DNA of 64,000 nucleotides from Aureimonas flava (GCF_003583935.1 NZ_QYRN01000003.1:364309-428308); one strand, 5' to 3'; counted from the first letter of the stretch, positions 27,757-35,649 are shown. Notes: a model not told the origin generated them from the letters alone. Program-made: numbers and translations.

Positions 27757-28911
27757 TCACTCAAAAAGGATTGTAGGTGCCTTGCCAACGGTCGAATCGG
27801 CTGCCTCGATTGACGAGAGGGTTTTCTCGGCGATCGCGGCGTAGGCACGTGCGTGCGGACCGTCCGGCTGCGCGGCCATCACGGGGAGGCCCGCGTCCGA
27901 ACCCTCGCGGATCGCCATCTCCAGCGGCACTTCGCCCAGGAACGGCACGCCGAGGCGCTCGGCCTCCGCACGCGCGCCGCCATGGCCGAAGATATCGTAT
28001 CGGCGGCCGGTGTCCGGCGCGACGAAGTAGCTCATGTTCTCCACGATGCCGAGCACGGGCACCTCGACCTTGCGGAACATGGCAAGCCCCTTGCGCGCGT
28101 CGATCAGCGCGAGGTCCTGCGGCGTCGAGACGATCACCGCGCCGGCCAGCGGCACCTGCTGGGCCATGGTGAGCTGGGCGTCGCCGGTGCCGGGCGGCAT
28201 GTCCACCACCAGGATGTCGAGCGGCGCCCAGGCGACCTCGCGCAGCATCTGGTTGAGCGCGGACATGACCATGGGTCCGCGCCAGATCATCGGCGTGTCC
28301 TCCTCTACCAGGAAGCCCATCGACATCGCCTTGAGCCCGAACGCCTCCATCGGCCGCATCGTGCGACCGCCTTCCAGTTCGGGCCGTCCCCGAAGCCCCA
28401 GAAGGCGCGGCACGGAGGGTCCGTAGATGTCGGCGTCGAGCAGGCCCGTGCGCAGGCCGAGCGCCTGGAAGCCGAGCGCCAGGTTCACCGCCGTGGTGGA
28501 CTTTCCGACCCCGCCCTTGCCGCTGGCCACGGCGACGATGCGCTCGACACCGGGCACGCCCTGCCGGGACGGACGCGGCGGCGCGGGGCGCGCGGCGGGG
28601 GCCGGCGGGGCCTTCGGCGCGGGGGGACGCCGATCCGGCGGCGACGCGTCGACGCCCCCGCCCCGCCGCTCGGCGGTCAGCGCCACCATGGCACTCGACA
28701 GGCCCGGCACCTCGGCGGCGCGACGCTCGGCTTCGCGGCGCAGCCCCTCGAACCGCTCGGCCTCGGCGGCCGGTACGCTGATCGAGAAGAAGGCCCTACC
28801 GTCGGCCACGAAGATGTCCGACACCATCTTGCGCGACACGACGTCTCCGCCGCCGGGCGCCGGCAGTTCGCGCAGCATCCCCAGAATTCGGCTCTTCTGG
28901 TCCTCGGACAT
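27757..28911 (-). CDS. mrp: Mrp/ApbC-type Fe-S cluster carrier P-loop ATPase
   Basis: 384 residues. An N-terminal MIP18-like domain (about 1-85) is joined by a Pro/Ala-rich linker (about 95-125) to the ParA-like ATPase. The ATPase contains AVASGKGGVGKSTTAVNLAL, DADIYGPSVPRLLG and VVDMPPGTGDAQLT. The family delivers [4Fe-4S] clusters in the cytoplasm. The CxxC pair that binds the bridging cluster in E. coli Mrp is missing: the segment reads NMSYFVAPDTGRRYDIFGHG. The start at 28911 (MSEDQKSRI) is preferred to the upstream in-frame ATG. Confidence 0.92.
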   Translation of the reverse strand: MSEDQKSRILGMLRELPAPGGGDVVSRKMVSDIFVADGRAFFSISVPAAEAERFEGLRREAERRAAEVPGLSSAMVALTAERRGGGVDASPPDRRPPAPKAPPAPAARPAPPRPSRQGVPGVERIVAVASGKGGVGKSTTAVNLALGFQALGLRTGLLDADIYGPSVPRLLGLRGRPELEGGRTMRPMEAFGLKAMSMGFLVEEDTPMIWRGPMVMSALNQMLREVAWAPLDILVVDMPPGTGDAQLTMAQQVPLAGAVIVSTPQDLALIDARKGLAMFRKVEVPVLGIVENMSYFVAPDTGRRYDIFGHGGARAEAERLGVPFLGEVPLEMAIREGSDAGLPVMAAQPDGPHARAYAAIAEKTLSSIEAADSTVGKAPTILFE

Positions 28912-28999
28912 CGTCACTCTCTCGTTTGCGGTGGGCGGCTTGCCTGCCCCGTGCGCCGGAGATAGGGGATTTGCGGCGCGGATGGGAGGTGCAGGGCAG

Positions 29000-29779
29000 A
29001 TGACGGACACGCCGCCGGCCGCCGCGACCCCCTATCTCGTCGCCGACGAGGAGGCACGGGCCCTGGCGCGGCGCCTCCTGCGGACGACCCGGCACGCGGC
29101 ACTCGGGTGGCTCGATCCAACCACCGGCGCGCCGATGGCCAGCCGTGTCGCGCTGGCGGCCGACTTCGACGCGAGCCCCATCCTACTCCTGTCGCAGCTT
29201 TCGGCGCATACGCGGGCGCTGGCGGCCGATCCGCGCCTGTCGCTCCTGGCGGGCGAGGCCGGCGCCGGCGATCCGATGAACCAACCGCGCCTGTCCATCG
29301 CGGGCACCGCCTCGCCGCCGATCGGCCGCGAGGCACCGGAGCACGAGCGTCTGTCGCGCCGCTTCACGGCGCACCATCCCGCCGCCTCGCACTACGGACA
29401 GTTCGCCGACTTCGCATTCTTTCGCGTGACGGTGACCTCGGCTTTCCTGAACGCGGGGTTCGCACGCGCCTATCCGCTGGGGGCCGACGACGTGACGGAC
29501 AGCGTCGCGCCGGACGTCCTCGCCGCCGAACGGCGGGTGGTGGATCACATGAACGAGGACCATGCGGACGTGCTCGACCGCCTGATGGCGCGGCGAGGCC
29601 GGGCGGAGAGTGGATGGCGAATCGCGACGCTGGACCGGCGCGGCTTCGAACTCGTCGCCGGCTCGCTCGTGGATCGCCTCGAGTTCGCCGAACCGGTGGA
29701 AACCGGCGGCGCCTTCCGCAAGGCCTTCGTCGCGCTCGCCGCCGGCCTCGATGCCGACGCGCCCGAAACGGGACGTTAG
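29000..29779 (+). CDS. HugZ-like / pyridoxamine 5'-phosphate oxidase-fold protein with DUF2470
   Basis: 259 residues. An N-terminal split-barrel flavin/heme-binding fold (residues about 15-150: LLRTTRHAALGWLDPTTGAP, SRVALAADFDASPILLLSQL) is followed by a C-terminal DUF2470-like helical domain with VVDHMNEDHADVLDRLM. This layout is found in the HugZ family of heme-degrading or heme-binding proteins and in related plant proteins. Heme oxygenase activity is not assured without the heme-ligand residues being checked. It is divergent from mrp by 88 bp. Its stop overlaps that of the convergent lipoprotein gene. Confidence 0.8.
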   Translation: MTDTPPAAATPYLVADEEARALARRLLRTTRHAALGWLDPTTGAPMASRVALAADFDASPILLLSQLSAHTRALAADPRLSLLAGEAGAGDPMNQPRLSIAGTASPPIGREAPEHERLSRRFTAHHPAASHYGQFADFAFFRVTVTSAFLNAGFARAYPLGADDVTDSVAPDVLAAERRVVDHMNEDHADVLDRLMARRGRAESGWRIATLDRRGFELVAGSLVDRLEFAEPVETGGAFRKAFVALAAGLDADAPETGR

Positions 29780-30063
29780 AACGAGAAGCCCTCCGGGCAG
29801 TCGGCGCGGAACCGGTTGCCCGCGGCGTTCTCGAAGATGCAGCGGCCGCGATCGGTGCCCGATCGGCCGATCAGCCGGTCGCCGGGATGGGCGGTGATCT
29901 CCGGCAGGGTGCCCGGCGCGTAGGCGGATACGCCGCCCGACCCGAAGCCGAACACGGCCGGAAGCAGATCCGACTGGCAGCCCGAGAGGCTTGCCGGCGC
30001 GAGGGCCAGGAGGAGGCAGGTCGCGACCCGGCCGGGGCTCCGTTTGGCGTTGGTTCCGCTCAT
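29776..30063 (-). CDS. Small lipoprotein with C-terminal Cys motif (paralogous tail)
   Basis: 95 residues. A basic N-terminus and hydrophobic stretch lead to a lipobox SLSGC with Cys29. The C-terminal 21 residues, CIFENAAGNRFRADCPEGF and SF, share a motif with the next lipoprotein upstream: C-[IV]-[FY], G-x-R-[FY], A-D-C-P-x-G-[FY], with two Cys at residues 75 and 89 in both. A disulfide between them is plausible in the periplasm. No family recognised. Its TAA (29778-29776) interlocks with the TAG of the convergent HugZ-like gene. Confidence 0.75.
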   Translation of the reverse strand: MSGTNAKRSPGRVATCLLLALAPASLSGCQSDLLPAVFGFGSGGVSAYAPGTLPEITAHPGDRLIGRSGTDRGRCIFENAAGNRFRADCPEGFSF

Positions 30064-30090
30064 CGCTCGTCCCGTCCGGTCGGATTGCAA

Positions 30091-30125
30091 GAAAAGGCCC
30101 GCCGGTTCGGGAGAACCGGCGGGCC
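30091..30125 (-). terminator. Intrinsic terminator of the glycine-zipper lipoprotein gene
   Basis: A perfect 13-bp stem, GGCCCGCCGGTTC (30096-30108) and GAACCGGCGGGCC (30113-30125), with a 4-nt loop and a minus-strand TTTT tail (30095-30092). It lies 18 nt after the stop of the 30143-30424 gene. Confidence 0.9.
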
Positions 30126-30142
30126 GTGGGATAGGGCCTTGC

Positions 30143-30424
30143 TCAGTAGCCGGCCGGGCAGTCGGCGTAATAGCGCTGGCCGCGCCCGTCGCGGTAGACG
30201 CACTGGCCGGGGCGGTTGGTCGCCGCACCGAGCAACGCACCACCCGCACCGCCCACCGCCGCGCCGATCAGCGCGCCGCGGGCGTTGCCCGAGATACCGG
30301 CGCCCACCGCCGCGCCGCCCAAGGCGCCGATGCCGGCCGGAATGGCGACGTTGCGATCGACCGACTGGCAGCCCGCGAGAGCCAGCGTGCTTGCCGCCAC
30401 GGCGGCCAAGATCATCGATTTCAT
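30143..30424 (-). CDS. Glycine-zipper lipoprotein with C-terminal Cys motif
   Basis: 93 residues. Signal peptide with lipobox ALAGC (Cys19), then a glycine-zipper segment (IPAGIGALGGAAVGAGISGN, then GALIGAAVGGAGGALLGAAT), a pattern typical of small outer-membrane lipoproteins. The C-terminus CVYRDGRGQRYYADCPAGY carries the same two-Cys motif as the neighbouring lipoprotein. It has its own terminator, so it is probably transcribed alone. Likely attached to the outer membrane; role unknown. Confidence 0.85.
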   Translation of the reverse strand: MKSMILAAVAASTLALAGCQSVDRNVAIPAGIGALGGAAVGAGISGNARGALIGAAVGGAGGALLGAATNRPGQCVYRDGRGQRYYADCPAGY

Positions 30425-30506
30425 CAGATGCTTCCCAAACTAACTGAATGTCCCGTAACGCCTAAATAGCACGGGCCCGACCGGCGTCCAGACGGCCGCA
30501 CGGGTC

Positions 30507-30797
30507 TCAACGGGACGCGACGAGCTGCGGCGCGGCGTCGAGCTTGACCGCGAGATCCCCCGCGCGGTTCACCGCCCATTCCACCGAGGCCGATCCATCG
30601 AGCTCCGCCTGCGTCAGCCCCGTGCAACTCGCCATCACGCGACGGTCGTAGGTTCCCGAGAGGCGCATCGCCAGGGGCTTGGCAGCCTCGCATTCCTCCA
30701 GGCCGCGATAGATGGGCTGGGGCACCGGGATCTCGGTGCAGACGGACGAGTCCGGCGTGCAGCCGACGAGGAGGAGCAGGGCGGCGACGTGTTCCAT
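30507..30797 (-). CDS. Small putative lipoprotein, unknown
   Basis: 96 residues from the ATG at 30797. A short hydrophobic N-terminus runs into a lipobox-like LLLVGC (Cys12). The signal is unusually short and has no positive charge, so lipidation is uncertain. The mature part contains further cysteines (TPDSSVCTEIPVPQPIYRGL, ECEAAK, MASCTGL). Residues 37-62 look like a small cysteine-stabilised domain. A possible EcfG-type promoter lies just upstream (30822-30847). No family recognised. Confidence 0.6.
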   Translation of the reverse strand: MEHVAALLLLVGCTPDSSVCTEIPVPQPIYRGLEECEAAKPLAMRLSGTYDRRVMASCTGLTQAELDGSASVEWAVNRAGDLAVKLDAAPQLVASR

Positions 30798-30821
30798 GGC
30801 GGCAATCCTTTCGCCTTCGAC

Positions 30822-30847
30822 AACCCGGAACCAGCGCGTGCGGTTCC
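30822..30847 (-). promoter_or_regulatory. Possible EcfG-type promoter
   Basis: On the minus strand GGAAC (30847-30843), 17 nt, then GGTT (30825-30822). EcfG promoters in alphaproteobacteria follow GGAAC, 16-17 nt, CGTT. The -10 deviates at the first base. It is 24 nt before the lipoprotein start at 30797, close to the stress regulon genes. One chance match of this quality is possible. Confidence 0.35.
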
Positions 30848-30938
30848 CGAAGTATCTGGCGGAAGGCAATCGCAGGTTGCGATGTGTTGCCGATGTCGCG
30901 GATGTTGCAGGGCCAATACGAGCCGGTTTCGCCGAGCC

Positions 30939-31904
30939 TCAGCCGTCCACCAGCTCGAACTGGTTTCGCGGCACGCGCAGCCAGTACCGGATTCCGTCCG
31001 GCTGGTACTCCAGGGCCGCCTCGCCCCCCACGGAGTTCGGAACGATACGCTCCAGGGTCGAGGTGCCGAAGCGCGGGTCGTAGTCGACGCGCACGCGCGG
31101 ACCGTCGGACTCACGCCAGCGCAGGACGAGCGAGGTCTGCCCCTCCCGCGTTTCGAGGCGCGAGACGATCTCGACCCGCCCGCCGGGTACCGACAGCGCG
31201 CCGTAGGAGGCCGCGTTGACGGCAAGTTCGTGAAGCGCCAACCCGACATGCAGGGCGGCGGTGGGCGTCAGGTAGACGTCGACGCCCTCGAAGCGGATCT
31301 GGTCCATGCCGTCCGGCGCGTAGCGTTCGACCTGCAGGGTCACGAGGCTGAAGAGGTCGGCCCCCCGCCAGTCCGTATCGGTCACGATGTCCTGGGACGA
31401 GGCCAACGACTGGATGCGCCCGCGAAACCTCACCAGGAATTCGGGCACGGTGACGGAATGGCGCGCGGTCTGGCTGGCCAGGCTCTGGATGATGGCGAGA
31501 AGGTTCTTGGACCGGTGCGAGACCTCGCGGAGCAGGGTCTTCAGCGTATCCTCGCGTCGCTTCTGGTCGGTGATCTCGACGGAGGTGCCGATGAGGCCGA
31601 TCACGGTGCCGTCGTCGTCGCGGTCGACGTCCACCCGCACGTCGAACCACCGCATCGTGTCGCCGCTCGCCACGGGCAGCTCGAAGCGAACGGGCGCGCC
31701 CGTCTTCAAGGTCTCCGCCTTGATCGCCCTCGCCTTCTCGGCGGCGGGCGCGGGCAAGAAATCGTGGTCGCAATCCCCATTGCGCGCGTCCGCGAGCCAG
31801 GACCCTTTCGCGTTGAACAGCCAGAGATAGCGAAGTTCGAGATCCTGCGCAAACAGGGTCATCTCGGTGTTGGCGACCGCCTTCAGCGCCTTGTAGGCTA
31901 CCAT
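30939..31904 (-). CDS. PAS-HWE family sensor histidine kinase
   Basis: 321 residues from ATG 31904. A PAS domain (about 5-115, ending IGTSVEITDQKRREDT) precedes an HWE-type kinase domain. The phospho-accepting His is residue 130 in LLREVSHRSKNLLAIIQSL, the N-box reads LALHELAVNAASYGALSVPG, and the W-x-E motif is LRWRES. No membrane segment or signal peptide is seen, so it should be a cytoplasmic sensor. It lies 269 bp from phyR on the same strand. In this bacterial group HWE/HisKA2 kinases phosphorylate PhyR, so this is a good candidate PhyR kinase. The signal sensed is unknown. Confidence 0.85.
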   Translation of the reverse strand: MVAYKALKAVANTEMTLFAQDLELRYLWLFNAKGSWLADARNGDCDHDFLPAPAAEKARAIKAETLKTGAPVRFELPVASGDTMRWFDVRVDVDRDDDGTVIGLIGTSVEITDQKRREDTLKTLLREVSHRSKNLLAIIQSLASQTARHSVTVPEFLVRFRGRIQSLASSQDIVTDTDWRGADLFSLVTLQVERYAPDGMDQIRFEGVDVYLTPTAALHVGLALHELAVNAASYGALSVPGGRVEIVSRLETREGQTSLVLRWRESDGPRVRVDYDPRFGTSTLERIVPNSVGGEAALEYQPDGIRYWLRVPRNQFELVDG

Positions 31905-32173
31905 GACGCCGCACCCGTCGCAGGCGGGGCGGATGCTGGAGCGAGCCGGGCGGCACGTTCCGAGCCGACCGGGAAGGCAGGGTCGAAACGGGCGCCCGAG
32001 CGGTTTCCGTTGAGCCTTCCGGTCATGTCGGGCGGACCTTTCCGAGGCCTGCGGGTCATTCCGGTAAGCCTTCTGCTCGTCACTAGGCGGCAACGGAGCG
32101 GGCCCGCAAGCGGTTCCCGCGTCGCGGGGCCGCGGCCGAAGGCCGGAGGGCCCGCGCGATCAAGCGCGTCGCG

Positions 32174-32965
32174 TCAGGCGGCCTCGCGCTCTGTCTCGAA
32201 GAACAGCGCCTGGCTGATCAGGGCCTTCACCATGTCGGGGTTGAACGGCTTGGTGACCAGGAAGGTGGGCTCCGGCCGCTCGCCGGTGAGGAGCCGCTCC
32301 GGGAAGGCGGTGATGAAGATCACCGGCACGGACACCTTGGCCAGGATGTCGTTCACCGCGTCGATACCCGACGAGCCGTCCGCGAGCTGGATGTCGGCGA
32401 GGACCATGCCCGGCTTCTGCTGCTCGAACAGCGCGATCGCCTCCTTGTGGGTGCGCGCGATGCCGGTCACGCCGTGGCCGAGGCTCTCCACCATCTGCTC
32501 GATGTCCATCGCGATCAGAGGCTCGTCCTCGATGATCATGATGTTGGTCGAGACCTGACGGCCGATGTCGGCACTGGCCTGGCCGATCAGCTCGGAGAAG
32601 TCGCTCTCCCCGACGCCGAGGATATGGGCGGCCTCCTCCGTGGTGAAGCCTTCCACGGCCACCAGCAGGAACGCCTGACGCGGCAGCGGGGAGATGCCGC
32701 GCAGGTTGCGCGAGGCCTTCTCCTCCCAGGCGGAGACCGGGGCGTCCTCGCGCACGTTCACCTCGACCGACTGCCAGAGCGAGGAGAACAGCTTGTAGAG
32801 CGAGATCCGCGGGCTCTCCTGCGTGTCGAACAGGCTGGGCTCGGCGATCAATGCCTCGAGAACCGCCGCGACATAGGCGTCGCCGGAGGACTGAGAACCG
32901 CTCAATGCGCGAGCATACCGCCGGAGATACGGGATATGCGGCGCAATGCGCGAGGACATCGACAT
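32174..32965 (-). CDS. phyR: General stress response anti-anti-sigma regulator PhyR
   Basis: 263 residues. The sigma-like domain (1-135) mimics EcfG to trap NepR; the receiver domain (141-263) follows. The phospho-accepting Asp is residue 191 in MVLADIQLADG, and the conserved Lys is in LVTKPFNPDM. Three ATGs (32971, 32965, 32959) are possible; 32965 has GAGGG at the best spacing. When phosphorylated, PhyR binds NepR and frees EcfG. It is divergent from nepR-ecfG, the standard arrangement. The 308 bp between them contain a hairpin CCGGGC/GCCCGG (32987-33003) in the phyR leader, but no clear EcfG promoter. Confidence 0.96.
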   Translation of the reverse strand: MSMSSRIAPHIPYLRRYARALSGSQSSGDAYVAAVLEALIAEPSLFDTQESPRISLYKLFSSLWQSVEVNVREDAPVSAWEEKASRNLRGISPLPRQAFLLVAVEGFTTEEAAHILGVGESDFSELIGQASADIGRQVSTNIMIIEDEPLIAMDIEQMVESLGHGVTGIARTHKEAIALFEQQKPGMVLADIQLADGSSGIDAVNDILAKVSVPVIFITAFPERLLTGERPEPTFLVTKPFNPDMVKALISQALFFETEREAA

Positions 32966-33273
32966 GAACATTCCCTCGTTTCTTGCCCGGGCTTTCGGCC
33001 CGGTCCTGAGCTTGTCTGTGCGGCACCGAAAGTCGACCCCGGAAGGAGCGGCGACTGAAACGTCGGCACCCTGTGGACTTCGCGCACCCGGCCCTAAGTA
33101 AGGCAAGAGGCGCGAAACGCTAGACCTTCGAACACAACATTTCCGGCTCGCCCGGGACGCACTTGCGAATGGGCCACGGTCCCACATCTAGCGCAGCATG
33201 CGTCTGGGGGACGGGCGTGAAGGCCGGCAGGGCGAGAGGTGGAATGGAAGACCGCAGGAACAAAGGCACCGTC

Positions 33274-33465
33274 ATGCCCGACACACAGGAAACGGACGCC
33301 TCGACCAGCCGGCCGGCCGATCTGGGATCGACATCCGCCATCGGCCGCCGCCTGAAGGCCTACTACGACGACGTCGCGAGCGAACCCGTGCCCGATCGGT
33401 TCATGTCGCTCCTCGACGCCCTGGACGCGGCCGAGGCCAAGTCCAAGCCGAGGGAAGGGAACTGA
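33274..33465 (+). CDS. nepR: Anti-sigma factor NepR
   Basis: 63 residues from ATG 33274, the usual NepR size. The family core is SAIGRRLKAYYDDVASEPVP followed by DRFMSLLDAL: the two helices that wrap around EcfG or PhyR. An upstream in-frame ATG (33244) would add ten residues; AAAGG 7 nt before 33274 and family length favour the shorter form. The ecfG start is 5 nt after its stop. Cytoplasmic; binds and inactivates EcfG until PhyR is phosphorylated. Confidence 0.93.
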   Translation: MPDTQETDASTSRPADLGSTSAIGRRLKAYYDDVASEPVPDRFMSLLDALDAAEAKSKPREGN

Positions 33466-33470
33466 GCCAC

Positions 33471-34022
33471 ATGGCACAGGACACCGATTTCCGTAGCGAG
33501 CTCGTCGCCATCATTCCGAACCTGCGCGCCTTCGCGGCGTCGCTCGCGGGCTCCTTCGACCGCGCCGACGACCTGGTGCAGGAGACGCTGGTGAAGGCAT
33601 GGGACAAGCAGCACACGTTCCAGCCCGGCACCAACCTCAAGGCATGGCTCTTCACCATCCTGCGCAACGAGTTCTACACGCAGATGCGCAAGAAGGGCCG
33701 TGAGGTGCAGGATGTGGACGGCATCCACGCGATGCAGCTCGCCGGCCATCCCGAGCAGCAGGGCCACCTCGACCTGCAGGATTTCCGCAAGGCGCTGGAC
33801 CAGCTTCCCGACGACCAGCGCGAGGCGCTGATCCTGATCGGCGCATCCGGCTTCTCCTACGAGGAGGCGGCCGAAATCTGCAAATGCGCCGTCGGCACCA
33901 TCAAGAGCCGCGTGTCGCGGGCCCGCACGCGGATGGCCGACCTTCTCGGCATCGAGGGGGACGGCGAGTTCGGCCCGGACTCCATCTCCTCGCAGATCAT
34001 CGGCGTCGCCCCCGCCGCCTGA
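33471..34022 (+). CDS. ecfG: ECF sigma factor EcfG (general stress)
   Basis: 183 residues. Region 2 is FDRADDLVQETLVKAWDKQH and NLKAWLFTILRNEFYTQMRK. Region 4 is QLPDDQREALILIGASGFSY, then EEAAEICKCAVGTIKSRVSR. This is the EcfG (ECF15) pattern. It directs RNA polymerase to GGAAC, 16-17 nt, CGTT promoters of general stress genes. It is the second gene of the nepR-ecfG operon. Two promoters of this type are visible 2.7-3 kb downstream, ahead of the DUF1328 and PRC-barrel genes. Confidence 0.96.
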   Translation: MAQDTDFRSELVAIIPNLRAFAASLAGSFDRADDLVQETLVKAWDKQHTFQPGTNLKAWLFTILRNEFYTQMRKKGREVQDVDGIHAMQLAGHPEQQGHLDLQDFRKALDQLPDDQREALILIGASGFSYEEAAEICKCAVGTIKSRVSRARTRMADLLGIEGDGEFGPDSISSQIIGVAPAA

Positions 34023-34106
34023 GGCGGGAACCCGCCGCCGGGCAAACGACTTCCGCATCCAAGGGGTGGCGAGCCTGCCCCGTCCAACGTGAAAGGACCA
34101 GCTCCC

Positions 34107-34433
34107 ATGTCGAACACCACGCCCAACGAGTTCTCGGCCGAAGGCGGTAACGGCCCGGACCGCGCCGAGCTCGAAGCGCAGATCGCCAAGCTGCGGGAGG
34201 ACGTGGCAGGCGTCACGGAGACGCTGAAGTCGATGGCCGGCAGCCGCGCCGAGAGCGCCCGCGCGCAGGCCTACGCGCTGCGCGACGAGGGCGAGCGCTA
34301 CTTCCGGCAGGCGCAGGAGACGGTCGGCGAGTTCGAGGAGGAGATCAGCGAGCGCGTGCGTGCCGAGCCGATCAAGAGCATCCTGATCGCGGCCGCGGTC
34401 GGCTACGTCTACGCCCGCCTCTTCAAGAACTGA
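34107..34433 (+). CDS. DUF883 / ElaB-YqjD-type membrane-anchored protein
   Basis: 108 residues from ATG 34107 (GAAAGGA 10 nt upstream). A long charged helix (EAQIAKLREDVAGVTETLKS; RYFRQAQETVGEFEEEISER) precedes a C-terminal membrane helix (KSILIAAAVGYVYARLF). The family (YqjD, ElaB) comprises inner-membrane tail-anchored proteins linked to stationary phase and stress, and E. coli YqjD binds ribosomes. It follows ecfG by 84 bp and is 11 bp from the next gene, mirroring the E. coli yqjD-yqjE order. Confidence 0.85.
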   Translation: MSNTTPNEFSAEGGNGPDRAELEAQIAKLREDVAGVTETLKSMAGSRAESARAQAYALRDEGERYFRQAQETVGEFEEEISERVRAEPIKSILIAAAVGYVYARLFKN

Positions 34434-34444
34434 CCGTCGCTTCG

Positions 34445-34894
34445 ATGGTCTTCCAGCTCATCACCAAGATGCTGACGGGCGAGGCGTCGATCTATATTGC
34501 CCGGTTGCGGACGATCGCCGTGATCTACGCGATCATGGCGGTGTTCGCGCTGGCTCTCCTGTTCTTCCTGCTCCTGGCGCTGTTCGTATGGATCGCCCAG
34601 AGCTTCGGCGTGCTGGCCACCGCGATCGGTTTCGCCGTGGGCTGCCTCGTGATCCTGATCGGCGTCTACGTTTTCCTGCTGATCGCGCGGCGTCCCCCGC
34701 GGCAGCGGGCGGCCGATCGGATGCAGCGGGACGTGGCCTCCATCGCGTCCATTGCGGCAGTGTCGAACATGCCGCTCCTGTTCCGCAGCGTTCGGCGGCG
34801 CAAGTCGCTGCTTCTGGTGCCGGTGGCACTGGCTTCGGCATGGGGCCTTTTCCGGGTCGTCCAGACGGTCCGGGACGGAAACGACCGAGGCTGA
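34445..34894 (+). CDS. YqjE-like (DUF1469) membrane protein with extra C-terminal helix
   Basis: 149 residues. Two strong membrane helices (IYAIMAVFALALLFFLLLAL; GVLATAIGFAVGCLVILIGV) match the holin-superfamily/YqjE pattern. A C-terminal basic segment with a third hydrophobic stretch (RRRKSLLLVPVALASAWGLF) resembles a short YqjK-like element, so this may be a YqjE-YqjK fusion. It probably forms an operon with the DUF883 gene (11-bp gap). Inner membrane; function unknown. Confidence 0.75.
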   Translation: MVFQLITKMLTGEASIYIARLRTIAVIYAIMAVFALALLFFLLLALFVWIAQSFGVLATAIGFAVGCLVILIGVYVFLLIARRPPRQRAADRMQRDVASIASIAAVSNMPLLFRSVRRRKSLLLVPVALASAWGLFRVVQTVRDGNDRG

Positions 34895-35060
34895 GGTTGC
34901 GTGCAGGACCTTCGGCGGCGCGCCCGGCGACGGGCGCGCCGCTCGCGTTTGCGGCCTCCTGTTCATGTGACGGGAATTCACCTGGGGCGCGGGATCGTTT
35001 GGGCCGGTCGTGCCGTTATCGGGATCAAGAGCGCAGAGGCGCGTACAGGGGAGTTTCATC

Positions 35061-35315
35061 ATGGCTGATCTGAGAACCGACAAGGCCCGGCAGGGGCGCA
35101 CGGGGCGCCCGGTGCTCTACGTGCTGATCGCGGGCCTCGCCCTGTGCCTCGTCGTCTTCATCGGCCTGCAGATCTACGGGATGAGCCTTCCCGACGAGAA
35201 CATCGGCGGGGTCGAGGCCTCCGGCACGACCGCCGCCCCGGCGACGCCGGACAACTCGCAGACGGGCGTGGTCACGCCGGGCACCCCTGCCCCCGGCACC
35301 CAGCCGCAAAACTGA
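35061..35315 (+). CDS. Small single-pass membrane protein, unknown
   Basis: 84 residues. A basic N-terminus (LRTDKARQGRTGRP) and one hydrophobic helix (VLYVLIAGLALCLVVFIGLQ) are followed by a Thr/Pro/Ala/Gly-rich tail with no charge (TPDNSQTGVVTPGTPAPGTQ). Topology would place the low-complexity tail in the periplasm. No family recognised. The next gene starts 22 bp later and is probably co-transcribed; a terminator follows that pair. Confidence 0.75.
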   Translation: MADLRTDKARQGRTGRPVLYVLIAGLALCLVVFIGLQIYGMSLPDENIGGVEASGTTAAPATPDNSQTGVVTPGTPAPGTQPQN

Positions 35316-35337
35316 CGCGTCCCGCGGACCGACGACG

Positions 35338-35649
35338 ATGAGCGGAGTGACCGACGACCCCATGGACGTCCCGTCGAGTTCCGGGGCGGAATTCTCGGGC
35401 CACGACGAACGCCTCACGGCGATCCTCGCCGACCCGACGCTGCCCGACCGCGACAAGCGGCAGGCGATCCAGGACGCGTTCGACGATCTGGTGCGCGAGC
35501 GCGGGGACGAACCCGCCGCCGCCTACGAGACCATCGAGCGGCGCTTCTTCGAGGCGCTGACGCTCCTGGCGGAGGGCGGCCACGACTACGACGACGCGAG
35601 CGATCACGGTGGAGACGCCCCGCCCGATCGGCGGCCGGGCGAGATCTGA
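35338..35649 (+). CDS. Small acidic protein, unknown
   Basis: 103 residues, strongly acidic and without membrane segments. The helical core includes HDERLTAILADPTLPDRDKR, then QAIQDAFDDLVRERGDEPAA. ATG 35338 or 35362 may be the start. It ends with a His/Asp-rich tail. No family recognised; cytoplasmic. It is followed by a strong intrinsic terminator and sits within the general stress neighbourhood. Confidence 0.65.
   Translation: MSGVTDDPMDVPSSSGAEFSGHDERLTAILADPTLPDRDKRQAIQDAFDDLVRERGDEPAAAYETIERRFFEALTLLAEGGHDYDDASDHGGDAPPDRRPGEI

Noticed and set aside
33257..33261. GGAAC just before nepR as part of an EcfG promoter.
   Set aside because: No GTT occurs 16-17 nt downstream, and the site would lie inside the nepR leader/start.
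34973..34999. EcfG-like promoter GGAAT-N18-CGTT upstream of the 35061 gene.
   Set aside because: Spacing is one or two bases too long and the -35 ends in T; too weak to report as a site.
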